The notes under the pieces were generated by a model. The model did no database searches and was not told the origin of the DNA. It was given only the letters and a program-made list of their open reading frames with translations. From the NCBI RefSeq assembly GCF_003025005.1, contig NZ_PVSS01000013.1, positions 45,002 to 109,001 of the forward strand: a stretch of 64,000 nt of DNA, written 5' to 3'. Source of the DNA: Brumimicrobium mesophilum (GTDB taxonomy: Bacteria > Bacteroidota > Bacteroidia > Flavobacteriales_D > Crocinitomicaceae). This document shows, in pieces, positions 44,317 to 51,899 of the stretch (within the stretch, counting starts at the first letter, position 1; the number at the start of each line of letters is the position of its first letter). Position numbers and translations under genes: made by a program.

Positions 44317-45532
44317 ACATCAATTGGCATTAGACAATTATCTCATCAAACCTATTGCGTTTTTGATGAATTTTTTGGTGCGAATTGTCGGGAAAATTCT
44401 AAGTATTGATCATAATCTTGACAGAGATTTCAAGCACATTGTGGTGTGTAAATTCAAAGGAATGGGAAGTATTATTCAAGCCACTCCAATGCTAGAAGCT
44501 TTGCGAAAACAATTTCCAGATGCTGAAATTACCTTTGTTTCTACGAAAGCCAACAAAACGGTTTTAGAGAAAATTAAACACATCGATTCTGTTGTTTGTT
44601 TGGATGATAAAAATGCATTTAAACTGATTTCAACTACTTTTTCATCGCTGTTTAAGTTGATGAGAAAACGTCCGGATGTTTATATTGATTTAGAAATTTA
44701 CTCGAACTTCAGTACATTATTTACCTTGTTTACTTTCTCGAAAAACAGAATTGGTTTTTATTTAAGATCGAGTTCTTTCAATATGGGAATTTACACACAC
44801 ATGATGTTTTTCAATAATAATGTGCCGATTTCAGAGGTTTATTTGCAGATTTCACGTCTTTTTGGAGTAAATCACACAAAAAACGAATTATATCCTTTAA
44901 ACAAGAATACGCCAATTTATGACCGAATTCCAAAAAGCAAATACATTATCATCAATCCAAATGCCTCAGATTTAAGATTGGAACGAAGATGGGGAGCAGA
45001 TAAGTTTAATCAACTTGTTTTGAAATTGGTTGAACATTATCCTGACATGGAAATTTTAATTGTTGGAAGTAAAGGAGAACGTCCTTACAGTGAAAAAACA
45101 CTTGAGGGAATCAATCATCCGAGGGTGAAAAATGTGGCTGGAAAAACATCAATTGATGAATTAATTGCCTTGATTCACAATGCAACTTTAGTCATTACGA
45201 ATGACACCGGACCAATGCATATTGCGTTTGCGTGCAAGACTCCAACAGTTTGTTTGTTCGGGCCTTGTTCTCCAGATCAATACGGAGGAAACGAATACAC
45301 AACTGTGATTTACAAGAAAGTTTTCTGTAGTCCTTGTGTGCATGATTTTAATATTTCGCCTTGCAATGGAGACAATGTTTGCATGAAATTAATTACAGTG
45401 GACGAAGTATTTTCAAAGGCGAAAATTCATTTGGATGAGAAATTTATTCCAGATTTAGAAAATAAAAACAAGACGATTTATTACAGTGATCAAGGTCAGA
45501 AAACTTTGGGGTTAGTAAGAAGAACCTTGTAA
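44306..45532 (+). CDS. Glycosyltransferase family 9 (heptosyltransferase-like)
   Basis: 408 residues, starting with TTG inside the preceding gene (TTGAAGACTAA). The GT9 core shows VVCKFKGMGSIIQATPMLEAL at the N-terminus and IIINPNASDLRLERRWGADKF and LVITNDTGPMHIAFACKTPTVCLFGPCSPDQYGG later, matching ADP-heptose:LPS heptosyltransferases. A Cys-rich segment (CSPCVHDFNISPCNGDNVC) sits near 350. An amphipathic N-terminal helix may bind the membrane. It likely adds a sugar to a lipid-linked glycan. Confidence 0.9.
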   Translation: MKTKHQLALDNYLIKPIAFLMNFLVRIVGKILSIDHNLDRDFKHIVVCKFKGMGSIIQATPMLEALRKQFPDAEITFVSTKANKTVLEKIKHIDSVVCLDDKNAFKLISTTFSSLFKLMRKRPDVYIDLEIYSNFSTLFTLFTFSKNRIGFYLRSSSFNMGIYTHMMFFNNNVPISEVYLQISRLFGVNHTKNELYPLNKNTPIYDRIPKSKYIIINPNASDLRLERRWGADKFNQLVLKLVEHYPDMEILIVGSKGERPYSEKTLEGINHPRVKNVAGKTSIDELIALIHNATLVITNDTGPMHIAFACKTPTVCLFGPCSPDQYGGNEYTTVIYKKVFCSPCVHDFNISPCNGDNVCMKLITVDEVFSKAKIHLDEKFIPDLENKNKTIYYSDQGQKTLGLVRRTL

Positions 45533-45547
45533 TAGCCCAAATAAATC

Positions 45548-46942
45548 ATGCTGAAACTATTAAAATTACACACAAAAACAGAAATTAAGATTGTAGATCT
45601 TGTTTCACATTTGTTCTTTTTTCTATTGGCTGCTTTAGCTATTTTTTACCGAGAGGAACGATTGATTTCTGATGCAGGTTACTACTTTTTCAGGGTGGTA
45701 AACAATGAATCATTTTGGGTTGAACACGATCGCTATATTCTCATTCTTTCTCAGATTTCGCCTTGGTTGGGCAGTAACATTGGCTTAGAATTGGGCGCGA
45801 TAGTGCTGATTTCCTCCCTTGGACACATCTTATTTTATTACGGAATTTACCTCATTACGAGATATGTATACAAAGAACTTTACTCCGGACTTTTCCTTCT
45901 TTCAATTCAACTTTTAGGGATTACTTCAGGCTTTTTTGTGCCCATGTTTGAATTCTATTATGCGATGGGACTTTTGGTTTTGTTCTATATAATTTTCAAA
46001 AATTCTCAACATAAATACAGACACATTGTCTTAATGATTTTGGCTTTTTTCATTATCACAGCACACTTTTATGCGATCATTTTAATGGTTTATGTTTTTT
46101 GGATTTACGCCTTAGAAAACAAAGATTTTAGGGTAAAGAAATATTTACCTTATGCTCTTTTGGTCTTGCTGTTTATTGTGTTAAAACCATTTGTAATTAG
46201 TGATTATGAAAAAGGGAAATCTGCAGATTTTCTCATCAATTTAGAGCATAACGTTTACAATTTTGAATACTTAAAAGCATGGTTGTCCTATATTTTTACC
46301 AACTATTGGGATTGGGCATTATTGGTTTTATTAACCGGTGGACTGATGCTATTTAAAAAGAAATATTTACTTTTTTTTAGTTATACATTTTTCCTCGTCG
46401 TTTTGATCATGATGGTCAATGTTTCGTCTTATGGATTTGATTTATCACGCTACAAAGAACAAGTAAATTTCTCACTCATGTACTTGGCCGGATTCACTTT
46501 TGTGTATTCGTTTAAACTGCTTTGTGGAAATACGACGAAATATGTTTTGCTTGCTTTAATTTCGGTGATATTCATTTTTAGGCTTCAAAATATTTGGGAT
46601 GACGGTAAGTATTTCAGAAACCGATTGGATGAATTGAAAAGCATAATTGAGCTTACACAAGAAAAGGAGGGGACTAAATTTGTGATCAATCAAGATGATT
46701 TAATGTATGATGCAAATTGGTCTTATCCGTTGGAAACACTCATTTATAGCTCAATTTACTTTGATAAGTGTGTGACAATAGCCATTGATGATGATTATTA
46801 TTTCGAGCAGAACAATGAGAAATTGAAGCCATCAGAATACATGTTCAGAAGATGGGAAATTTATGATTTATCGCGTTTAAATTCGAAGTTTTTCAAATTG
46901 GATAATTCAGAATATACACGAATTGTGATAGGGGAAGAGTAG
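45548..46942 (+). CDS. Polytopic membrane protein, function unknown (glycan cluster)
   Basis: 464 residues with about 9-10 membrane helices between residues 15 and 345 and a soluble C-terminal tail of about 110 residues. No recognised motif; similar in design to the 947-residue protein two genes upstream. It starts 15 bp after the GT9 gene. A role in glycan assembly or transport is inferred from position only. Confidence 0.7.
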   Translation: MLKLLKLHTKTEIKIVDLVSHLFFFLLAALAIFYREERLISDAGYYFFRVVNNESFWVEHDRYILILSQISPWLGSNIGLELGAIVLISSLGHILFYYGIYLITRYVYKELYSGLFLLSIQLLGITSGFFVPMFEFYYAMGLLVLFYIIFKNSQHKYRHIVLMILAFFIITAHFYAIILMVYVFWIYALENKDFRVKKYLPYALLVLLFIVLKPFVISDYEKGKSADFLINLEHNVYNFEYLKAWLSYIFTNYWDWALLVLLTGGLMLFKKKYLLFFSYTFFLVVLIMMVNVSSYGFDLSRYKEQVNFSLMYLAGFTFVYSFKLLCGNTTKYVLLALISVIFIFRLQNIWDDGKYFRNRLDELKSIIELTQEKEGTKFVINQDDLMYDANWSYPLETLIYSSIYFDKCVTIAIDDDYYFEQNNEKLKPSEYMFRRWEIYDLSRLNSKFFKLDNSEYTRIVIGEE

Positions 46943-46962
46943 GTTTTTTATTCGAAATATTC

Positions 46963-47484
46963 CTAGTTCAATAAAAAACTATCTAAAATTTGCTCACCAA
47001 CTTCTTTAAATTCTTTGAACTGATCTTTTTCTGTAGTGAAAGTTAAAACGTAGGCAGTCCCATCCAATAAGAAAGTATAAACCTCAAAGATTAAATCAAA
47101 TTGGCCCTGTTCTCCAGAAAAAATCAATTTGTGAAAAGTCAAATCACCATTATCTATTCTTTCACTTTCAATGACTTTTCCGTTATTGATATACTTTTTT
47201 AATTGAGATGTAGAAATTTCAATGTATTGATCCATGTCAATGTCATAGGCTGAAATATCTTCAGTAACGAGATTTATATTCTCTCTAAATTCATCTTTTT
47301 CATCGCTTAAAGGACTGAATAAAATGAAAATTGTTCCCATCGTTCCAGCTTCATTTAACACCCAACTTTCAGGATAATCAATTGAAAAACCCTCTTTATC
47401 TAGAGTTTTCCATTCTTGAGAATAGATTGAATTAGAAAATATTGAAATTAAGATAAATGTTAGAGATAAGCGTAGATTTTTCAT
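46963..47484 (-). CDS. Secreted PsbP/DUF1795-like protein
   Basis: 173 residues with a signal peptide (about 1-22, ending SIYSQ). The mature part has KEGFSIDYPESWVLNE, the conserved entry of PsbP/DcrB-type folds, and ends in helix EFKEVGEQILDSFLL as in that fold. Function unknown, envelope. Convergent with the membrane-protein gene, 20 bp apart. Confidence 0.75.
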   Translation of the reverse strand: MKNLRLSLTFILISIFSNSIYSQEWKTLDKEGFSIDYPESWVLNEAGTMGTIFILFSPLSDEKDEFRENINLVTEDISAYDIDMDQYIEISTSQLKKYINNGKVIESERIDNGDLTFHKLIFSGEQGQFDLIFEVYTFLLDGTAYVLTFTTEKDQFKEFKEVGEQILDSFLLN

Positions 47485-47549
47485 TTAAATGAGTTTGAAT
47501 TGTAATTCTTAAAAGTAACAGATTAAAGTGAATAAAAGAGATTTTTCTA

Positions 47550-48167
47550 CTAATAAAGTGCAAAAACTTCATCAGTATTCACATAAATAATTTTCACCTT
47601 ATGGTTTTCTGTCAGCTCTGCATTTTCTTGAACAGTTTTGATTAAGTTTTTACTTTGTCTTCCCATAAATCTATTCCAGTGTACCAATACAATGTAATCA
47701 TATCCATCAAGTGAGATTTTTTCTGATTGCGGAAGATTTTGAACGAATTCTAAATGTTTATCAAGTGGCAAAATACTGTCAATAGGAGCTTGTTCTTTAG
47801 GTGGAAAAGTGGTCATTATTTCATTTCTATCCCAGTTTAAATTCGGAAAACCACCAGAATAACAATTGATTTGGAAAGAGGATAAATGTCCATTTTTATC
47901 ATAATACAAAGCTTGTGAAGGCTGCAAATGGTTTTTAATCTGCAAACTATACTTCAATGTGTCGAAGGTGTACAAATAGGAAACATAAGCTGTATCTAAT
48001 TTGTAATTATCAGCTAATGGAACATTGTATTTTTCTGCAACTTCAGCAATCTCATCGTTTGAAATAGCTGCTATATTGTTCATACCATACATTTTCAAGA
48101 TGATAGGAGAACAGCCTGTTAAACTGTAAGCTAGAATTAAAATCAAGATGATATTTTGCAGTTTCAT
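47550..48167 (-). CDS. Putative lipoprotein, function unknown
   Basis: 205 residues. The N-terminus ends in a lipobox LTGC (Cys at 19), so the mature protein should be lipid-anchored. The rest is a mixed alpha/beta domain with no family recognised (DYIVLVHWNRFMGRQSKNLIK near 160-180). It reads in the same direction as the flanking unknown envelope genes. Confidence 0.75.
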   Translation of the reverse strand: MKLQNIILILILAYSLTGCSPIILKMYGMNNIAAISNDEIAEVAEKYNVPLADNYKLDTAYVSYLYTFDTLKYSLQIKNHLQPSQALYYDKNGHLSSFQINCYSGGFPNLNWDRNEIMTTFPPKEQAPIDSILPLDKHLEFVQNLPQSEKISLDGYDYIVLVHWNRFMGRQSKNLIKTVQENAELTENHKVKIIYVNTDEVFALY

Positions 48168-48218
48168 AGCATTAATTTTGATAATTCTAAAGGTATTGAT
48201 TAAAATGGTGTAACCAAA

Positions 48219-48248
48219 AACAGCAACATTATTTCTAAAGTTGCTGTT
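48219..48248 (-). terminator. Rho-independent terminator of the 320-residue outer-membrane gene
   Basis: AACAGCAAC / GTTGCTGTT perfect 9-bp stem with a 12-nt loop. On the minus strand it is followed by TTT and lies 21 bp past the stop at 48270. Confidence 0.85.
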
Positions 48249-48269
48249 GGATCAATAGTTATTAAACCT

Positions 48270-49232
48270 TTAAATTTTTTCTCTTTTATTTTTCTTCAAA
48301 GGAAGCCAAGGATAAACTTGGAATTTGCGCGACAAAGTAAAGTACAATCCTGAACCTATGCTGGATTGACTGTATCTGTAATTTGTTTCAACACCATTGT
48401 CCATCACAGTAATTCGACTTTCTTGTTGTTGAACAATTCTGCCACTTAGAAGATAAGAAACATCAAATGAGAATAAATGGAAATCATCTTTTGTGCTGAA
48501 ATCAATTCCTAATCCAAACTTAACGTAGGGTGAAATACCGCGATGAATTTCAATTTTACTTACATAATCCGTCAAGAAAACGTCAGGTTTTATTTGATGC
48601 ATTTCATCGTTTCCATAGCTTTCGTTATTTATTCCAAATCCGAAGTCATCCTTGCCCAAAAGTCCCAGTCCATTTGCACTTCCATTTCCACTATAATTAG
48701 TATTACCACTAGGGTTAAGTAAAATACCTATTCCTGACATGCTTCGAAAAGCTATTGTTCCTTTTTGGTTTTTCCAGAAGTTATTGTGATAATCGGCAGA
48801 TATTCTCCAATAATGAATACTTACTGTATTGTGTGAATAAGTATTACTCGTGTAGTTTTCTCCTGTTTCATAATCGTTGAAAATTGAATTGGTTAACAGG
48901 CTTCTACCAATGCTAGAATGATCTGATGAAAAGCCTAATTCTATGAAATGTTTTTCTTTTATTTGAATTCCTGCGTTTATTCCTAAATCCACATGTCCAT
49001 CCAAAAACATAGAACGGTTTACAAACGTAAAATGTTCGTTAGTAATTGAATTATGAGAATTCATTTGATGTCCTGTTCCAAAAGTGCTTTTGTTTGTCTT
49101 CATATTCGCGGTTGGACGCAAATAGAGCGCAACTTGAGAATTTAGGTTTGTTCCAATGGATAAAAGCAGTCCTAAAAGAGCAGTTTTTGATAGGTTTGAA
49201 CGTAAAGTGGATTTAAAAATGGAGCTTTTCAT
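48270..49232 (-). CDS. Outer-membrane beta-barrel-like protein, function unknown
   Basis: 320 residues with a basic, hydrophobic signal-like N-terminus (about 1-32). The mature part alternates aromatic and polar residues in strands, including IQIKEKHFIELGFSSDHSS, ISPYVKFGLGIDFSTK and YLLSGRIV, suggesting a barrel. No family recognised. Own promoter box and terminator make it monocistronic. Confidence 0.7.
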   Translation of the reverse strand: MKSSIFKSTLRSNLSKTALLGLLLSIGTNLNSQVALYLRPTANMKTNKSTFGTGHQMNSHNSITNEHFTFVNRSMFLDGHVDLGINAGIQIKEKHFIELGFSSDHSSIGRSLLTNSIFNDYETGENYTSNTYSHNTVSIHYWRISADYHNNFWKNQKGTIAFRSMSGIGILLNPSGNTNYSGNGSANGLGLLGKDDFGFGINNESYGNDEMHQIKPDVFLTDYVSKIEIHRGISPYVKFGLGIDFSTKDDFHLFSFDVSYLLSGRIVQQQESRITVMDNGVETNYRYSQSSIGSGLYFTLSRKFQVYPWLPLKKNKREKI

Positions 49233-49249
49233 AGTAGTTATAAATTATT

Positions 49250-49257
49250 CAAAGTTA
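49250..49257 (-). promoter_or_regulatory. Promoter -7 box of the 320-residue outer-membrane gene
   Basis: Reads TAACTTTG on the minus strand, perfect TAnnTTTG, 17 bp before the ATG. Confidence 0.6.
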
Positions 49258-49374
49258 TGTCTATACAAAACGAAAGTAAACTTGGTTTAATTGTAAATTG
49301 ATGCGATAATTATAACTATAAATTTTATCCTTTATTGTTAGAAAAAGTAATTATCCTTAAACAGTTTTTTATGT

Positions 49375-50376
49375 TTATTCGTGTTGTGTTGAGTATCTAC
49401 TCTCTTCAATCTCTCTTGCTGTTTCTTTCTCACCCATTCTAGTAGCAAGCACACTAATAATCAAAATTTGAAAAGCATGAAACAACATCAGTGGCAACAA
49501 CATTAATCCCATTATACTCGATTGACCAAACAAAGCTTCAGAAAAGACTGTTCCGTGAACAAGTGACTTTTTCGTTCCGCAAAATTGAGCTGTAATTCTG
49601 TCTTCTCGGTTGAAATGTAATCGTTTTCCTATCCATCCAGTGATGAAAAACACCAAGAAGAAAAGTGTGATTACAAGTGCGGCCATGAGGATTAAATCGA
49701 AGAAACTTACGCTACTAAAAACCTTTTCTTCAAACGAGTGAACGAAACTTTTATAAATGATAATTAGAATTATACTCTTGTCGAATAGACTTAGTCCACG
49801 GCTGTTTTTTCGGGCAAATTCACCAAGGTATTTTCTCAGTAACAATCCTAAAATAAGAGGCAATAGAATTTCCATTCCTAATTGCGCATAAATAGCAGAG
49901 AAATCGTATGTGATTTCCGTTTGTTGAATGAAAGAAGTCATCCACAATGGAGTAATAATAATTCCAATAATTCCCGAAATACTGGCATTAAAAATAGCCG
50001 CTGGAATATTTCCTTTGGCCAATGAAACCATCACCACAGAAGAAGAAACGGTAGAAGGTAAAGCTGCCAAAAAGAGTATGGAAAGCCATAACATTTCTTG
50101 ATTTGTGTCTTTCACCAATGGATAGAAAACAACAACAATCAATGGAAATAAAATGAAAGTAGTTGATTGAACAACGATATGAAGCTTCCAGTTTTTTAAA
50201 CCACTTTTTATAGCTTCTGTGGAGAGTTTTAATCCATAGAAAAAGAAAATGAGAGATATTCCAATACTAGCGATGGTATCTAACGGAATAGCACTTCCAG
50301 AAGCACCCATTTGCGGAAAGAAATACGCTACAACAATACTTATGATGATGGCAATTACGAATTTGTCTATTTTCAT
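49375..50376 (-). CDS. Bile acid:sodium symporter family (BASS/SBF-like) transporter
   Basis: 333 residues with about 9-10 membrane helices. Family features include SLIFFFYGLKLSTEAIKSG near 40-58, the crossover LPSTVSSSVVMVSLAKGN and FNASISGIIGIIITPLW, and the late segment FCGTKKSLVHGTVFSE. This is the SBF-like (YfeH/UPF) subgroup; the substrate is unknown. A promoter box sits only 5 bp before the ATG, so the transcript may be leaderless. Confidence 0.9.
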   Translation of the reverse strand: MKIDKFVIAIIISIVVAYFFPQMGASGSAIPLDTIASIGISLIFFFYGLKLSTEAIKSGLKNWKLHIVVQSTTFILFPLIVVVFYPLVKDTNQEMLWLSILFLAALPSTVSSSVVMVSLAKGNIPAAIFNASISGIIGIIITPLWMTSFIQQTEITYDFSAIYAQLGMEILLPLILGLLLRKYLGEFARKNSRGLSLFDKSIILIIIYKSFVHSFEEKVFSSVSFFDLILMAALVITLFFLVFFITGWIGKRLHFNREDRITAQFCGTKKSLVHGTVFSEALFGQSSIMGLMLLPLMLFHAFQILIISVLATRMGEKETAREIEESRYSTQHE

Positions 50377-50381
50377 GGTTG

Positions 50382-50389
50382 CAAAGATA
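50382..50389 (-). promoter_or_regulatory. Promoter -7 box of the BASS-family transporter
   Basis: Reads TATCTTTG on the minus strand, 5 bp before the start codon. Confidence 0.6.
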
Positions 50390-50654
50390 AAAATTAACCG
50401 CGGTGATTGCAGAGAATTTCTTAATAGGAGGGAAGAAAAAAGCCATAGTTAGATGGACAACCGTGGTGTTGGGAGGGTTATGCAGAGAACGCCTTTGGCC
50501 CTTATTCAAAAACAGTTTATATAACTGTAATTAATTATTCCGGCATTCTTAGACTCAAGTTTGAATTTTTATAAATCAAGGTATGTTTAATGTGTTTCAA
50601 CCATTTCTGCCCAAAAAAACACTATAATTGCAATTCTTAAAACTACTTACTGTT

Positions 50655-51251
50655 ATGAATAACGATAGACAAGAAGCTTTCCGAATTGCAAAAGAAAAAA
50701 TGCTTTTGAAAAAAGAAATGGAAGCGAAGGAAGACAAAGAATTTTACGAGCGAATTACCTCAGGAACACAATGGCTGATATTCAAAGGTGTTGTAGTTTT
50801 TTGTACGCTTATGGCTTTGTTTACAACAGTGGACTTTTTATTTGATGGTCCTAACAAAAAAATAGCAGAAGAAGCTTGTAAAATTGATGGAAACCGGGAG
50901 TATAGATGGCACGCAGTTTTAGATGTAGAAGGTTATATGTTTACACCTCATTATGAAAACTGGAGTGACCGTGTTGAAAATAGTATTGAAATGACTTATT
51001 CACCTATTTTTCGAGTTGGGAAGAAGTTAAGTTACGATATTCAAGAAAAAGATTCCCCGATAAGATGGCATGAAGAGTATAGAAGGAGGTCTGTTTTTAA
51101 TTGGTTTCCTATCGTTCAAATCATTATGTTGCTTCCACTATTTACTTTCATTTATAAACGACAAAAACCTTGGTTTAATTTTGCAAGAATAACATCAATG
51201 ATTATTATTTTTCCAGGTACATTAATGGTGATTTATTTCGCAACGTTTTGA
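50655..51251 (+). CDS. Small membrane protein, function unknown
   Basis: 198 residues from the ATG at 50655. A charged N-terminal helix (about 1-38) is followed by membrane helices near 42-62, 147-163 and 172-196, with a soluble loop between the first two (DVEGYMFTPHYENWSDR). No family recognised. Monocistronic, ending at a terminator. Confidence 0.7.
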   Translation: MNNDRQEAFRIAKEKMLLKKEMEAKEDKEFYERITSGTQWLIFKGVVVFCTLMALFTTVDFLFDGPNKKIAEEACKIDGNREYRWHAVLDVEGYMFTPHYENWSDRVENSIEMTYSPIFRVGKKLSYDIQEKDSPIRWHEEYRRRSVFNWFPIVQIIMLLPLFTFIYKRQKPWFNFARITSMIIIFPGTLMVIYFATF

Positions 51252-51899
51252 TAAATTGGAACCATATATAATCACTTCTGGGTAAAACATAAAAATTGCC
51301 TTTAAAATTTAAAAATAGAAATGCCATTCTTCAATTGTAGGATGGCTTTTTGTGTTTTTTAGAATAGCTTCTTAAATCTGAAAAATAGAATGATTTATTT
51401 AAAATGGGGGAAAACCCTAGTTCAATTATAATTATATGGGCCTAAATTTACACTATATATGAAACCAAATCCGTTGTCAGACACAGGTAAATTATGATTG
51501 TCAAATAAGCTTTAGAGATAATCAAATGAAAATTTTAAACTGTTAACTGAAATAGAAAATAATTCAGTTGAATTTGTTCCAAAATGAGCTATATATTCTG
51601 GAACCATCCATCATACATTAATAGAAGGCCAATTTAATGTATTAAATGCTAAAGGTAGAGTAAACCTAATTTTTCTGGAGTTTTACAAACGACCCAAAAT
51701 AATCATGTATTGGTGTAAAACAATCCGGTTTTTATTAAACCATGCTCAACCTACAACAAAGTTAATTACTTGTCCTATCACATTTTGGTTCTTTCGAGAC
51801 GATAAATTCAGTTCAAAGGAAATCTTCAATTTATCAATAGAACAAAAAAATTGACTTGAACTTTAAGTACATCCTTTATTAATTTTTAAACATACAATT
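51252..51899. other. 648-bp spacer before the zincin gene, possibly decayed coding DNA
   Basis: The first 110 bp hold a terminator. Between about 51600 and 51850 several frames give protein-like but broken stretches (for example SGTIHHTLIEGQFNVLNAKGR, then HAQPTTKLITCPITF in the same frame). This could be the remains of one short gene; I cannot name it. No exact TAnnTTTG box is found before the next gene. Confidence 0.4.
51323..51360 (+). terminator. Rho-independent terminator after the 198-residue membrane protein gene
   Basis: GCCATTC / GGATGGC 7-bp stem with one T-G pair, then a T-rich tail (TTTTTGTGTTTTTT). Confidence 0.8.
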
